This document shows positions 19,269-28,823 of a stretch of DNA of 64,000 nucleotides, in pieces (the stretch's first letter is position 1; each line of letters opens with the position of its first letter). Location of the stretch: the NCBI RefSeq assembly GCF_030010555.1, contig NZ_JASCQP010000016.1, positions 1 to 64,000 of the forward strand, in the 5' to 3' direction. Position numbers and translations under genes: made by a program. Source of the DNA: Halomonas rhizosphaerae (lineage in GTDB: Bacteria > Pseudomonadota > Gammaproteobacteria > Pseudomonadales > Halomonadaceae). Below the pieces are notes generated by a model. It was given only the letters and a program-made list of their open reading frames with translations. It was not told where the DNA came from and searched no databases.

Positions 19269-19677
19269 CAGCTCCCCTAACGCCTTGGTGATTAAGAGTA
19301 AAGTTTCCACAACTGTCGTCGGACTGAGCATCCTGAGGCTTTCCAGTGAGCGTATAGGTAGAAGCTGTAGCACTGATATCAATCAAGTAGTACCCTTCAT
19401 CTGACGGAATGTCAGTACCACTAGGGCAGCTAGCCGCCGTGTAGTCGCTAGTTACTGTATAACACCGCTCCAATTGCCCAGCGACGCTACTCAAAGCCGA
19501 CATGGCATCGGTCCGCCGCGCCTCCTGCACATACCGCGTGTAGCTCGGATACGCAATCGCCGCCAGAATCCCGATCACGGCTACCACAATCATCAGTTCG
19601 ATGAGCGTGAAGCCGGCGCTGCGCCGGGTGCTGCCAGAGGGGCCCTGGGGCCTGGGTCGTGTGCTCGTGAGGGTCAC
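19249..19677 (-). CDS. pilE: PilE-like minor pilin
   Basis: Type IV prepilin: basic 21-23 residue leader, RSAGFTLIELMIVVAVIGILAAIAYPSYTRYVQEARRTDAM, and a short C-terminal region with CYTVTSDYTAASC and a final Cys. The start is GTG at 19677 (GGAGA about 9 nt upstream); no ATG is available. 142 residues, typical of minor PilE. The first half has genome-like GC and the second half is AT-rich, a mosaic join. First gene of the five-gene operon, whereas in P. aeruginosa pilE is last. Confidence 0.85.
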   Translation of the reverse strand: MTLTSTRPRPQGPSGSTRRSAGFTLIELMIVVAVIGILAAIAYPSYTRYVQEARRTDAMSALSSVAGQLERCYTVTSDYTAASCPSGTDIPSDEGYYLIDISATASTYTLTGKPQDAQSDDSCGNFTLNHQGVRGADGADCW

Positions 19678-20018
19678 GCGCGGCGTCTCCCTGCGGGTCA
19701 AGACATTTGTTTCAGTATGTATCAAGATGTGGCGTTTCGATAGGGTGAGGGAGCAAAAATGCCATGCTGCCCGGATGAGGGGCTGCTTACACGCCAGTCT
19801 CGGCGGGCCCTGTGGGCTTGCAGGGGCCACACGCGGTCGAGGGGGAGAGTGCGTTTTTGAGGGCGACTGCCATTCCAGCCGCCGGGCGGCGGCACCATCG
19901 CTTCGCGATGGATCGCTCAGCCAGCTGAGCTCCTACGAAAACCTGCCCCTACGATGCGAAGACGCCGCCGTCAGGACCCTGACGGCGGCGTTCTGCTGTC
20001 TGCTCTGCGAGAGGTTTG
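19678..20018. other. Region between pilE and ispH
   Basis: About 340 bases without a gene. It contains a degenerate REP-like stretch around 19868-19938 (CCGCCGGGCGGCGG, GCTTCGCGATGG, GAGCTCCTACGA) and the hairpin at 19962-19991. The pilE promoter must lie at about 19700-19760, where the sequence is AT-rich, but I cannot pick a convincing sigma-70 or sigma-54 site. Confidence 0.45.
19962..19991. terminator. ispH terminator
   Basis: ACGCCGCCGTCAGG / CCTGACGGCGGCGT, a 14-bp perfect stem with a 2-nt loop region, 27 bases past the ispH stop; followed on the minus strand by TCTTCG. Strong stem, modest T tail. Confidence 0.7.
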
Positions 20019-20987
20019 CTACTCGCTGGCGATCACCCGCTCGCGGAGCTCGCGGGGCATAGAGAAGGTGATGGTCTCCTCGCGGCCGGTAAGCTCCTCG
20101 GGGGCGGTGGCCCCCAGGGCCTGCAGCCGCTCGATCACGCCCTTGACCAACACCTCGGGGGCGCTGGCGCCGGCGGTGACGCCGATCACGCCGACCCCGT
20201 CGAGCCACGCCGGGTCGACCTGCTCGGCGCTGTCGACCAGGTAGGCCGGGGTGCCAACCCGCTCGGAGAGCTCGCGCAGGCGGTTGGAGTTCGAGCTGTT
20301 GGGGCTGCCCACCACCAGCACCAGGTCGGCGCCATCCGCCAGCTCGCGCACGGCGTCCTGGCGGTTCTGGGTGGCGTAGCATATGTCGTCCTTCCGCGGC
20401 CCCTGGATCTCGGGGAACTTCGCGCGCAGGGCATCGATCACCCTGGCGGTGTCATCCATGGAGAGGGTGGTCTGGGTGACGAAGGCCAACCTGCTCGGGT
20501 CCTTGACCTCGAGGTTGGCCACGTCCGCCTCGTCCTCGACCAGGTAGATCTGCCCGCCATGGGAGGTGTCGTAGCGCCCCATGGTGCCCTCCACCTCGGG
20601 ATGCCCCTCGTGGCCGATCAGGATGCACTCCTGGCCGCGACGGGCGTAGCGCAGCACCTCCAGGTGCACCTTGGTGACCAGCGGGCAGGTGGCGTCGAAC
20701 ACCTTGAGCCCCCGGCGCTCGGCTTCCTCCTGCACGGCGCGGGAGACACCGTGGGCCGAGAAGATCACGATGACGTCGTCGGGCACCTCATGGAGCTCCT
20801 CGACGAACACCGCCCCCCGCTCGCGCAGGCTGTCGACCACGAAGCGGTTGTGGACCACCTCGTGGCGCACGTAGATCGGCGGGCCGAAGACGTCCAGGGC
20901 GCCGTTGACGATCTCGATGGCGCGGTCGACGCCGGCGCAGAAGCCGCGGGGGTTGGCCAGCTTGATTTGCATGGTGTCGGGTTGCAT
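20019..20987 (-). CDS. ispH: 4-hydroxy-3-methylbut-2-enyl diphosphate reductase
   Basis: [4Fe-4S] enzyme forming IPP and DMAPP, last step of the MEP isoprenoid pathway. The three cluster cysteines are in [17 protein letters not shown] and [20 protein letters not shown] CYATQNRQ; the active-site EEVP-type segment reads EELHEVPDD and the AHGVS motif is present. 322 residues from ATG 20987 (AAGG upstream); the internal ATG 20972 is the start by homology to E. coli and is also possible. Last gene of ribF-ileS-lspA-fkpB-ispH. Confidence 0.95.
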   Translation of the reverse strand: MQPDTMQIKLANPRGFCAGVDRAIEIVNGALDVFGPPIYVRHEVVHNRFVVDSLRERGAVFVEELHEVPDDVIVIFSAHGVSRAVQEEAERRGLKVFDATCPLVTKVHLEVLRYARRGQECILIGHEGHPEVEGTMGRYDTSHGGQIYLVEDEADVANLEVKDPSRLAFVTQTTLSMDDTARVIDALRAKFPEIQGPRKDDICYATQNRQDAVRELADGADLVLVVGSPNSSNSNRLRELSERVGTPAYLVDSAEQVDPAWLDGVGVIGVTAGASAPEVLVKGVIERLQALGATAPEELTGREETITFSMPRELRERVIASE

Positions 20988-21045
20988 GGGGGCCTTGCCT
21001 TGATGCGCGTGCATCTGCCTGTCGATAAGTTGGGTGGCAGCCACC

Positions 21046-21122
21046 TTCGCGCTGCAAGCAGCGCTCCTACAACAACCGTGGCATCCCGCGTGACATTGTA
21101 GGAGCCGTGCTTGCACGGCGAT
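21046..21122. repeat. REP-like pair between fkpB and ispH
   Basis: Two facing half elements, GCTGCAAGCAGCGCTCCTACAA and (reverse orientation) TTGTAGGAGCCGTGCTTGCACGGCGAT, around a short spacer. Related to the GTGGGAGC elements elsewhere, with A for G at the fourth base. It would form a strong structure in the fkpB-ispH mRNA. Confidence 0.7.
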
Positions 21123-21135
21123 GGATGCTGACGCT

Positions 21136-21597
21136 TCAGTGGGTCGTCGCGGGCTTCACGTCCAGCACTTCCACCTCGAAGGTCAGGGTACGCCCTGCCA
21201 GCGGGTGGTTGAAGTCCACTTCCACCTGCTCGCCCTCGATCTTCCTGATCACCCCGGGCAGTTCGCCGCCGGCGGCATCGGCGAAGGACATCACCATGCC
21301 CACCTCCGGCTCGTCGCTCTCGAAGTCGTCGCGCTTGAGCATCTGGATGTTCTGGGGATTGTGCTGTCCGAAGGCGTGCTCGGGGGTGATCTCGAAGCTG
21401 CCGGTATCGCCGACCGCCAGCCCCTTGAGGGGGTGCTCGAAACCGGGCGGCAGGTTGCCGTCACCCACCTGGAAGGTGGCGGGCGCCTTGTCACGGGTGG
21501 AATCGACCACGGTGCCGTCTTCCAGGCTGAGGGTGAAGTGCAGGGTCACTTCCATGTCCTCGTCGATGCGAAGGCCCTGGGAATCCTGGTTGCTCAT
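21136..21597 (-). CDS. fkpB: FKBP-type peptidyl-prolyl cis-trans isomerase (SlyD-like, FkpB)
   Basis: Cytoplasmic prolyl isomerase of the SlpA/FkpB type. FKBP strands ([38 protein letters not shown]) frame an inserted IF domain ([19 protein letters not shown]) and the closing [19 protein letters not shown]. It lacks the His-rich metal tail of SlyD. 153 residues. ATG 21597 has an AGAGA-type site. The lspA-fkpB-ispH order is a classic conserved neighbourhood. Confidence 0.94.
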   Translation of the reverse strand: MSNQDSQGLRIDEDMEVTLHFTLSLEDGTVVDSTRDKAPATFQVGDGNLPPGFEHPLKGLAVGDTGSFEITPEHAFGQHNPQNIQMLKRDDFESDEPEVGMVMSFADAAGGELPGVIRKIEGEQVEVDFNHPLAGRTLTFEVEVLDVKPATTH

Positions 21598-21686
21598 GGC
21601 GTGTCTCTCGAAGCGTGCATGAAGTTTCACACATGAAGGTCGCGAAGGGTGTGGCGGCTTGGACGGCCGGGCGGCGAGCGGGTTCC

Positions 21687-22238
21687 TCAGCCACGCCGCC
21701 GGGCCCGGCGCCGCTCGGCGAACAGCGACTCCCAGATCAGGCCGATGGCCCCCAGGGTGATGCCGATGTCCGCCACGTTGAAGGCCGGGTAGTACCAGCC
21801 GGCCACGTGGAAGGAGAGGAAGTCCACCACGTAGCCGTGCACCAGCCGGTCGTAGAGGTTGCCCAGCGCCCCGCCGATGATCAGCGCCAGCGACACGGCC
21901 AGCAGCGTCTCGTCGCGCCTGAGGCGGCGCATCCAGATCGTCAGGCCGATGCTCGCCCCCACCGCGATGGTGGCGAAGAACCAGCGCTGCCAGCCGGGAT
22001 GGCCGGCCAGGAAGCTGAAGGCCGCGCCGGTGTTGTGCAGCAGCGTCAGGTCGAAGAACGGCAGCACTTCCACCGGCCGGGCGTACGCCAGCCAGGCACT
22101 GGCGGCGTACTTGGTGGCCAGGTCCAGCACGATCACCGCCAGCGCCAGCCATAGCCAGCGCAGGGGTCGGTGCATGGGCATGGCCTCGGGCCGGCCGCTC
22201 TGGCTGTCGCTCATTCCTGCCTCGCTTCCCTCGGACAT
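21687..22238 (-). CDS. lspA: Lipoprotein signal peptidase II
   Basis: Membrane aspartyl protease that removes signal peptides from diacylglyceryl-prolipoproteins. Four membrane segments; catalytic motifs NTGAAFSFL, GGALGNLYDRL (first Asp) and FNVADIGI (second Asp). ATG 22238 is preferred to ATG 22244 because the ribosome binding site AGGAGGAG ends directly at 22245, too close for the latter. 183 residues including an extended hydrophilic N-terminus of about 25. Gap of 22 bases after ileS. Confidence 0.95.
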   Translation of the reverse strand: MSEGSEAGMSDSQSGRPEAMPMHRPLRWLWLALAVIVLDLATKYAASAWLAYARPVEVLPFFDLTLLHNTGAAFSFLAGHPGWQRWFFATIAVGASIGLTIWMRRLRRDETLLAVSLALIIGGALGNLYDRLVHGYVVDFLSFHVAGWYYPAFNVADIGITLGAIGLIWESLFAERRRARRRG

Positions 22239-22260
22239 CGACATCTCCTCCTGCAGGCCG

Positions 22261-25095
22261 TCAGGCAAACTGCCGCGTCTCGCCGGGGCCGTCCGGCAGG
22301 TTGCTGATGCAGCGCCCGCAGAGGTCCGGATGCGCCGGATGGATGCCCACGTCGTCGCGGTGGTGCCAGCAGCGCTCGCACTTGTTGTTGGGGCTCTCGA
22401 CCACGGCCACCTTGAGCCCCTCGAGCTCGGTGGCCTCGGCCTCCTTGGCCTCGGCCAGCGGTGCCAGGCGGACCTCGCTGGTGAGCATCACGAAGCGCAG
22501 CTCGTCGCCCAGCTTGGCGAGCGTGGCCTGCAGGGCGTCGTCCACGTAGAGGGTGACCTCGGCGGCGAGGCTGCCCTTGATGGTCTTGGCGTTGCGGGCG
22601 TCCTCCAGGCACTTGTTGACCGCCTGCTTGACCTCGAGCACCTGCTCCCAGAAGTCGCGGCCCATGGCGGCGTCATCGGCGAGCGTCTCGAGCCCGGTGT
22701 AGTACTCGGCCAGCAGCACGCTGTCGCCGCGCTTGCCCGGGATGTTCTCGAAGATCTCCTCGGCGGTGAACGAGAGGATCGGCGCCACCCAGCGCACCAG
22801 CGCCTCCACTACGTGGTAGAGCGCGGTCTGGGCGCTGCGGCGCGCCACGGAGTCGGCCTGGGTGGTGTACTGGCGATCCTTGATCACGTCCAGGTAGAAG
22901 CCGCCCAGCTCCCGGGCACAGAAGCCGTGCACCTGCTGGTACACGTCGAGGAAGCGGTACTCCTCGTAGGCGATCTCGATGCGCGCCTGCAGCTGGGCGG
23001 CGCGGTCCACCACCCACTGGTCCAGGGCCAGCATCTCGCCGAAGGGCAGCGCATCGCGCTCCGGCGCGAAGCCGTTGAGGTTGGCGAGCAGGAAGCGCGA
23101 GGTGTTGCGGATGCGCCGGTAGACGTCGGCGGTGCGCTTGAGGATCTCGTCGGAGACCGCCATCTCGCCGGAGTAGTCGGTGGAGGCCGCCCACAGGCGC
23201 AGGATGTCGGCGCCGAGCTTGTCCATCACCTCCTGGGGCGCCACCACGTTGCCCACCGACTTGGACATCTTGCGGCCTTGGGCGTCCACGGTGAAGCCAT
23301 GGGTCAGCAGCCCGCGGTACGGCGGGTGGCCGTCGATGGCGCAGCCGGTCAGCAGCGAGGAGTGGAACCAGCCGCGGTGCTGGTCGGAGCCTTCCAGGTA
23401 GAGGTCGGCAATCGGCCCCTGCTCGTGGCCGTGGGGGTGCGAACCGCGCAACACGTGGCGATGGGTGGTGCCGGAGTCGAACCAGACGTCCAGGGTGTCG
23501 GTGACCTTGTCATAGTCGGCGGCCTCCTCGCCCAGCAGCTCCGCCGGGTCGAGGCGGAACCAGGCGTCGATGCCCTCCTGCTCCACGCGGCTTGCCGCCT
23601 CTTCCATCAGGGCCACGGTGCGCGGGTGCAACTCGCCGGTGGCCTTGTGCAGGAAGAAGGGGATCGGCACGCCCCAGTTGCGCTGGCGGGAGATGCACCA
23701 GTCGGGACGGTTGGCGATCATGCTGTGCAGGCGCGCCTTGCCCCAGGCCGGGGTGAAGGTGGTGGCCTCGATGCCCTCCAGCGCCCGCTCGCGCAGGGTC
23801 CTGCCGTCCTTGCCCTGCACATCCATGCCCACGAACCACTGGGCGGTGGCACGGTAGATCACCGGGCTCTTGTGGCGCCAGCAGTGCATGTAGCTGTGGG
23901 TGATCACCTTGTGGGCCAGCAGCGCCCCCACCTCCTCGAGCTTGGCGACGATCTGCGGATTGGCCTTCCAGATCATCTGGCCGCCGAAGAACGGCAGGCT
24001 GTCGGCGTAAACGCCGTTGCCCTGCACCGGGCTCTCGATCTCGTCGAAGGTCATGCCGTGGGCGCGGCAGGTGACGAAGTCGTCGACGCCGTAGGCCGGG
24101 GCCGAGTGAACGATGCCGGTGCTGCCCACCTCGGATTCCACGTAGTCGGCGAGATACACAGGCGAGAGGCGATCATAGAAGGGGTGGCGGAAGCGGATGC
24201 CGTCGAAGGCCTCGCCCTTGGCGGTGGCGATCACCTGGCCCATGAGACCGAAGCGCTCCAGGCACGACTCCACCAGCTCCTCGGCCAGCACCAGCAGCCG
24301 CTCGCCGGTGTCCACCAGGGCGTAGGTGAACGCCGGGTGCACATTGAGCGCCTGGTTGGCGGGGATGGTCCAGGGGGTGGTGGTCCAGATGACGATCGCC
24401 GCCGGCTTGGGCAGCTCTGCGAGGCCGAAGGCGGCGGCCAGGCGATCGGCATCCTCCACCGGGAAGGCCACGTCGATGGCGTCGGACTTCTTGTCCTGGT
24501 ACTCCACCTCGGCCTCGGCCAGGGCCGAGCCGCAGTCGAAGCACCAGTTCACGGGCTTGAGCCCCTTGAACACATAACCCGCCTCGACCATGTCGGCCAG
24601 CGCGCGGATCTCGCCGGCCTCGTTGGCGTAGTCCATGGAGCGGTAGGGGTTGTCCCAGTCGCCGATCACGCCCAGGCGCACGAAGTCGCTGAGCTGCCCC
24701 TGGATCTGCTCGGCGGCGTACTCGCGGCACAGCTCGCGGGCACGCGCCGGCTCGAGGTGCTTGCCGTGGGTGGTCTCCACCTTGTGCTCGATGGGCAGGC
24801 CATGGCAGTCCCAGCCGGGCACGTAGGGGGCGTCGAAGCCGGCCAGGTTCTTCGACTTGACGATGATGTCCTTGAGGATCTTGTTGACGGCGTGACCGAT
24901 ATGGATGCTGCCGTTGGCGTAGGGAGGGCCGTCGTGGAGGACGAACAGCTCCCTGCCCCGGCGCTCCTCGCGCAGGCGATGGTAGAGATCCATCTCCTTC
25001 CACTGCGCCACCCGGGCGGGCTCGCGCTTGGGCAGCATGCCGCGCATGGGGAAGTCGGTTTCTGGCAGGTTCAGAGTGTGCTTGTAGTCGCTCAT
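22261..25095 (-). CDS. ileS: Isoleucine--tRNA ligase
   Basis: Class I aminoacyl-tRNA synthetase. HIGH motif within [13 protein letters not shown] near residue 65, editing CP1 domain, KMSKS with [10 protein letters not shown] near residue 605, anticodon-binding domain, and a C-terminal zinc finger with C-E-R-C-W and C-G-R-C pairs near 900-925, diagnostic of the bacterial type inhibited by mupirocin. 944 residues. Nine to ten bases after ribF, 22 before lspA. Confidence 0.98.
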   Translation of the reverse strand: MSDYKHTLNLPETDFPMRGMLPKREPARVAQWKEMDLYHRLREERRGRELFVLHDGPPYANGSIHIGHAVNKILKDIIVKSKNLAGFDAPYVPGWDCHGLPIEHKVETTHGKHLEPARARELCREYAAEQIQGQLSDFVRLGVIGDWDNPYRSMDYANEAGEIRALADMVEAGYVFKGLKPVNWCFDCGSALAEAEVEYQDKKSDAIDVAFPVEDADRLAAAFGLAELPKPAAIVIWTTTPWTIPANQALNVHPAFTYALVDTGERLLVLAEELVESCLERFGLMGQVIATAKGEAFDGIRFRHPFYDRLSPVYLADYVESEVGSTGIVHSAPAYGVDDFVTCRAHGMTFDEIESPVQGNGVYADSLPFFGGQMIWKANPQIVAKLEEVGALLAHKVITHSYMHCWRHKSPVIYRATAQWFVGMDVQGKDGRTLRERALEGIEATTFTPAWGKARLHSMIANRPDWCISRQRNWGVPIPFFLHKATGELHPRTVALMEEAASRVEQEGIDAWFRLDPAELLGEEAADYDKVTDTLDVWFDSGTTHRHVLRGSHPHGHEQGPIADLYLEGSDQHRGWFHSSLLTGCAIDGHPPYRGLLTHGFTVDAQGRKMSKSVGNVVAPQEVMDKLGADILRLWAASTDYSGEMAVSDEILKRTADVYRRIRNTSRFLLANLNGFAPERDALPFGEMLALDQWVVDRAAQLQARIEIAYEEYRFLDVYQQVHGFCARELGGFYLDVIKDRQYTTQADSVARRSAQTALYHVVEALVRWVAPILSFTAEEIFENIPGKRGDSVLLAEYYTGLETLADDAAMGRDFWEQVLEVKQAVNKCLEDARNAKTIKGSLAAEVTLYVDDALQATLAKLGDELRFVMLTSEVRLAPLAEAKEAEATELEGLKVAVVESPNNKCERCWHHRDDVGIHPAHPDLCGRCISNLPDGPGETRQFA

Positions 25096-25105
25096 ATCCT
25101 GGGGG

Positions 25106-26152
25106 TCAGCCGTCGTCGTGGTCGGCGGGCGTACCCGCCGAGGAATCGGAAGTCACGGCCTCGCGCGCCAGCGGCGCCGATGCCAGAGGAAGATCATCAC
25201 CGTCGCCGGCCTGTCGGTCGGCGGCGTGGTTCGCGAAGTAGGCACGGGCCCGCTTGAGGTCGAGACTGATCTGGTGTTTCAGGGCCGCGAAGTCGTCGAA
25301 CTTCACCTCGCCGCGCAGCTTGGCGCAGGGGAACGCCGTCAGCCGCCTGCCGTAGAGGTCGCCGTCGAAATCGAAGAGATGCACCTCGAGCACCGGCCGC
25401 TCACTGCCCACCGTGGGGCGCCAGCCGATGTTGGCCACGCCGGGCAGGCGGCGCCCGTCGGGGAGCTCGGTAACCACCGCATAGACGCCCTGCAGGGCCA
25501 ACGACCGGGCCGGCTGCGGCAGGTTGGCGGTGGGCACGCCGATGGTGCGGCCCAGCTGCCGGTCGGGCACCACCCGGCCGCCCAGCCGGTAGGGGCGGCC
25601 CAGCAGGCGCGCCGCGGCGGCGAAGTTACCGCTGGCCAGCAGGGTGCGCACCCGGGTGCTGGAGACCCGCTCGTCGTCGATGGTGAACGTGCGGGTATGC
25701 TCGACGCCGAAGCCGCGTGTCTCGCCCACCTCGGTGAGCAGGTGGAAGTCGCCGCGACGGTCGCAGCCGAAGCGGAAGTCGTCACCCACCACCAGGTGGC
25801 GCACGCCCAGGCCGTCCACCAGCACCCGCTCGATGAACTCCAGGGCGGTGAGGCTGCGCAGGGCATCGTTGAAGGGCAGGCAGAGGATGCGGTCGACCCC
25901 GCACTCGCCGAGCAGCGCCACCTTGTCGCGCAGCCGGGTCAGCCGCGGCGGCGCCTGGTCGCCGGCGAAGAACTCCCGGGGCTGGGGCTCGAAGACCACC
26001 ACGGTGACGGGCAGGCCGAGCCGGGCGGCCTGTTCGCGGCACTGGTCGAGGATCGCCCTGTGGCCGCGGTGCACGCCATCGAAGTTGCCGATGGTGGCCA
26101 CGCAGCCGCGATCCTCGTCACGCAGGTTGTGCAGTCCTCGAATCACTCGCAT
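25106..26152 (-). CDS. ribF: Bifunctional riboflavin kinase / FAD synthetase
   Basis: Converts riboflavin to FMN and FAD. The N-terminal adenylyltransferase domain shows [10 protein letters not shown] near residue 23 and [14 protein letters not shown]; the C-terminal flavokinase domain shows [11 protein letters not shown] (PTAN motif) and [26 protein letters not shown]. 348 residues, with about 30 extra low-complexity C-terminal residues. ATG 26152 aligns with E. coli; two codons-in-frame ATGs further upstream (26164, 26161) are possible. First gene of the ileS operon. Confidence 0.95.
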   Translation of the reverse strand: MRVIRGLHNLRDEDRGCVATIGNFDGVHRGHRAILDQCREQAARLGLPVTVVVFEPQPREFFAGDQAPPRLTRLRDKVALLGECGVDRILCLPFNDALRSLTALEFIERVLVDGLGVRHLVVGDDFRFGCDRRGDFHLLTEVGETRGFGVEHTRTFTIDDERVSSTRVRTLLASGNFAAAARLLGRPYRLGGRVVPDRQLGRTIGVPTANLPQPARSLALQGVYAVVTELPDGRRLPGVANIGWRPTVGSERPVLEVHLFDFDGDLYGRRLTAFPCAKLRGEVKFDDFAALKHQISLDLKRARAYFANHAADRQAGDGDDLPLASAPLAREAVTSDSSAGTPADHDDG

Positions 26153-26272
26153 GGGCGTCATCACGCTGGGAAATAAAGTCCACGATTATAACGGACCGGG
26201 GGGCCCTTGACAGCCGGCGCGGCTTGGTCTTTCCCCGCCGCCTCTTGTGGAGGCCGGTGATCGGCTGCTTTT

Positions 26273-26370
26273 TGTGGGAGCTGACGGTTCGACGCTTCGA
26301 CTTGCACGGCGATTTGCCGCCATGGGCCATCCGAAGCTGCCTCCATCGCGGTGCAAGCACCGCTCCCACA
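26273..26370. repeat. REP-like palindromic element, full copy
   Basis: Starts TGTGGGAG and ends CTCCCACA, a perfect 8-bp terminal inverted repeat, with internal GACTTGCACGGCGAT and ATCGCGGTGCAAGCACCG arms. The clearest full copy of this family in the window. Confidence 0.8.
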
Positions 26371-26395
26371 TGCCCCCCAGCCACCGTCCATGAAT

Positions 26396-26441
26396 TGTGG
26401 GAGCAACGCTTGCGTCGCGATCCGTCGCGGAGCGGCGGTTG
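26396..26441. repeat. REP-like half element
   Basis: TGTGGGAGCAACGCTTGCGTCGCGATCC (split across 26396-26423) followed by a CGGAGCGGCGG stem; matches the left arm of the neighbouring full element. Confidence 0.65.
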
Positions 26442-26452
26442 GTTGGCATCCT

Positions 26453-28099
26453 TCAGCCCTTCATCCGAAAATGGCGAAGCCGCACCCCGAAGGCCGCCAG
26501 CCAGGCGAAGTAGACCGCCACCCCGGCCGAGACCAGCACCGCCAGCCAGCCGGCGCGGGTCCAGACGCTCCACTCGAGCCAGGCCTGCCACTCGGGGGCC
26601 AGCCAGGCCAGCCCCACGCCCATCACCGTGCAGCCGCCGAGCAGCTGCACGGCGTAGCGCCCCCAGCCGGGCTGGAAGACCAGTACGCCCTGCTTGCGCA
26701 ACAGCCAACCCAGCAGGCCGGCATTCAGGAAGGCCGAGAGCGCCGTGGCCAGCGCCAGGCCGGCATGAGCCAGGGGCCAGATCAGGATCAGGTTGAACAC
26801 CATGTTGGCGACCATGGCGATGATGCCCACCTTCACCGGCGTGGCGGTGTCCTGGCGGGCGAAGAAGCCCGGCGCCAGCACCTTGATCAGCATGAAGGCC
26901 ACCAGGCCGAAGGCATAGGCCCGCAGGCTCATCGCCGCCATGGCGATGTCGCGCTCGGTCATGGCGCCGTAGTGGAACAGCGAGATCAGCAGCGGCTCGG
27001 CGAGCACCGCCAGGGCCAGCGCCGCGGGCAGGCCGAGCAGCAGCACGGCGCGGATTGCCCAGTCGAGCATGGCGGCGAAGTGCTCGCCGGACTGCTCGGC
27101 ATGGCGCTTGGAGAGCGCCGGCAGGATCACCGTGCCGATGGCGATGCCGAACACCCCCAGCGGCAGCTCCACCAGGCGGTCCGAGTAGTAGAGCCAGGAG
27201 ACGCTGCCCGCCGCCAGCAGAGAGGCCAGCACGGTGTCGAGCAGCAGGTTGATCTGGGAGACCGAGACGCCGAACAGCGCCGGCGCCATCAGCCGCAGGA
27301 TGCGCCGCACGCCGCTGTGGGCGAAGTCGGGCCAGGGCCGCGGCAGCAGCCCCAGCCGCGCCAGGAAGGGGACCTGGAAGGCCAGTTGGGCGCCGCCGGC
27401 GATCAGCACGCCCCAGGCCAGCGCCATGGCCGGCTCCTCGAACAGCGGCGTGAGCAGCACCGCCGCGCCGATCAGCGAGAGGTTGAGCAGCACCGGGGTG
27501 AAGGCCGGCACGGCGAAGCGGTTCCAGGTGTTGAGCGTACTGCCGGCGAAGGCCGTAAGCGAGATCAGCAGCAGATAGGGGAAGGTCAGCCGCAGCATGT
27601 CGGCGGTCAGCGCCAGCTTCTCCGGGTCGCGCCCGAAGCCCGGCGCGAAGGCCCACACCAGCCAGGGGGAGGCCAGCATGGCCAGCGCCGTGATCAGCGC
27701 CAGCACCGCGGTGAGGCTGCCGGCCACCGCATCGAGCAGCTCCTTCACCTCGCGCTTGCTGCCGCGGGTGGCGTATTCCGAGAGCACCGGCACGAAGGCT
27801 TGGTTGAAGGCCCCCTCGGCGAACAGGCGGCGCAGGAAGTTGGGGATCTTAAAGGCGACGAAGAAGGCGTCCGCCCCGTTGCCGGCACCGAACAGGGTGG
27901 CGATCACCACGTCGCGCGCCAGCCCCATCACCCGCGAGAGCATGGTCATCACGCTGACCACCAGGCCGGAGCGCATCAGGCCGCCCGCCTTGGGCGCCAC
28001 CGCGCGGTCGTGGTCGTCGACGGCCGGCGGGCGGGGGCCGCCCTCAGGTGTCTGGCGTTCGTCGTCCCGGGGCTCGGGAGGCTGTTCGTGATCCGTCAC
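26453..28099 (-). CDS. murJ: Lipid II flippase MurJ
   Basis: Inner-membrane MOP-superfamily flippase for the peptidoglycan precursor lipid II. After a hydrophilic N-terminal extension of about 40 residues the conserved MSRVMGLARDVVIATLFGAG and KIPNFLRRLFAEGAFNQAFVPVLSEY follow, then 14 predicted hydrophobic segments. The charged Arg residues of the central cavity are retained in these motifs. 548 residues. GTG start at 28099 with GAGGAA upstream. In the murJ-rpsT order of pseudomonads. Confidence 0.96.
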   Translation of the reverse strand: MTDHEQPPEPRDDERQTPEGGPRPPAVDDHDRAVAPKAGGLMRSGLVVSVMTMLSRVMGLARDVVIATLFGAGNGADAFFVAFKIPNFLRRLFAEGAFNQAFVPVLSEYATRGSKREVKELLDAVAGSLTAVLALITALAMLASPWLVWAFAPGFGRDPEKLALTADMLRLTFPYLLLISLTAFAGSTLNTWNRFAVPAFTPVLLNLSLIGAAVLLTPLFEEPAMALAWGVLIAGGAQLAFQVPFLARLGLLPRPWPDFAHSGVRRILRLMAPALFGVSVSQINLLLDTVLASLLAAGSVSWLYYSDRLVELPLGVFGIAIGTVILPALSKRHAEQSGEHFAAMLDWAIRAVLLLGLPAALALAVLAEPLLISLFHYGAMTERDIAMAAMSLRAYAFGLVAFMLIKVLAPGFFARQDTATPVKVGIIAMVANMVFNLILIWPLAHAGLALATALSAFLNAGLLGWLLRKQGVLVFQPGWGRYAVQLLGGCTVMGVGLAWLAPEWQAWLEWSVWTRAGWLAVLVSAGVAVYFAWLAAFGVRLRHFRMKG

Positions 28100-28153
28100 C
28101 GTCTGTTCCTCGTTCGGCGCCTCGGCGGGCGCTCGGCAAGAATCGCGGACACA

Positions 28154-28178
28154 AAAAAACCGGCCGCAGCCGGTTTTT
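28154..28178. terminator. rpsT terminator
   Basis: AAAAACCGGC-CGCA-GCCGGTTTTT, a textbook bidirectional intrinsic terminator between rpsT and murJ, 17 bases past the rpsT stop. Confidence 0.9.
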
Positions 28179-28195
28179 CTGCTGGCGCTCCCGAC

Positions 28196-28462
28196 TTACG
28201 CCGCGAGTGCCTTGATGCGCTTGTTCAGGCGGCTCTTCAGGCGCGCGGCCTTCTTCTTGGAGAGCACGTCCTTGTCGGCGATGCGGTCGATGACCGGCTG
28301 CGCCTGCTTGAAGGCGTCCATGGCCTGGGCGTGGTCACCGCCCTGGATGGCCTTGATGACGCGCTTGATGTAGGTACGGACCATGCTGCGCTGGCTCGCC
28401 TTCAGGACACGACGACCTTCCGCCTGACGGGCACGCTTGCGGGCTTGCTTGCTGTTCGCCAC
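28196..28462 (-). CDS. rpsT: 30S ribosomal protein S20
   Basis: Primary 16S rRNA-binding protein: MANSKQARKRARQAEGRR with Lys/Arg-rich helices and a final RLKSRLNKRIKALAA. 88 residues, standard. AAGGAGA precedes the ATG. Transcribed alone, with its own terminator. Confidence 0.98.
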   Translation of the reverse strand: MANSKQARKRARQAEGRRVLKASQRSMVRTYIKRVIKAIQGGDHAQAMDAFKQAQPVIDRIADKDVLSKKKAARLKSRLNKRIKALAA

Positions 28463-28680
28463 TGACTGTCTCCTTGGAGAAAGTTGTGGTCGCCATCTGT
28501 GGGCGACACTTGATAACTGTATGATCCAACAGGGAAATAAAAAATCCCCGCCGGCCTGGCCATGTTGCCGACTGCGCCATCGAGCGCAGTCGCTTAGGGG
28601 CCGTGTCTGAGAGGATGGCGTATCCTATCATGCCAACCCCGTGCTTGCCATAGCCCAACGATTGTGCAAAGCGAGAAGCG
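28463..28680. other. rpsT upstream region
   Basis: Non-coding. On the minus strand it contains the AT-rich presumed rpsT promoter (around 28515-28550) and, further upstream, a perfect 8-bp stem GACTGCGC / GCGCAGTC at about 28571-28592. Next to it is the MITE-like element that separates it from the end of proB. Confidence 0.45.
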
Positions 28681-28775
28681 CCGGGGACGGGGCGAAGAGG
28701 GGGTCCTACGCCAGGGATGGCGTCGGTAGCGCCCAAGGAGGGGTTCACAGCGCCCCCTCGCAGACCTGTCGCCGG
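28681..28775. mobile_element. MITE-like element, short copy
   Basis: 95 bp with inverted ends (CCGGGGACGGGGCGAAGAGG at left, complement of CCGGCGACAGGTCTGCGAGG at right). Read on the minus strand its body, GGCGCTGTGAACCCCTCC then GGGCGCTACCGACGCC, is nearly the same as the body of the longer copy at 42188-42363. Non-autonomous; no open frame inside. Confidence 0.65.
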
Positions 28776-28823
28776 AACAGCTTCGAGCGTCACCACCATC
28801 TGCGATGATTCAGCCGGTAGTTG

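Larger units (their letters stand above)
26165..26452. other. ribF-murJ spacer
   Basis: 288 bases with no supported gene; nearly all of it is REP-like sequence (see the two repeat entries) with a further CCTCTTGTGGAGGC inverted repeat near 26240. The ribF promoter must be near 26165-26215 where the sequence is AT-rich (AAATAAAGTCCACGATTATAA on the map strand). Confidence 0.5.

Noticed and set aside
19700..19760. Sigma-54 promoter for pilE (TGGCATTTTTGCT)
   Set aside because: The GG and GC elements are only 7 bases apart instead of 10, so it does not satisfy the -24/-12 rule.
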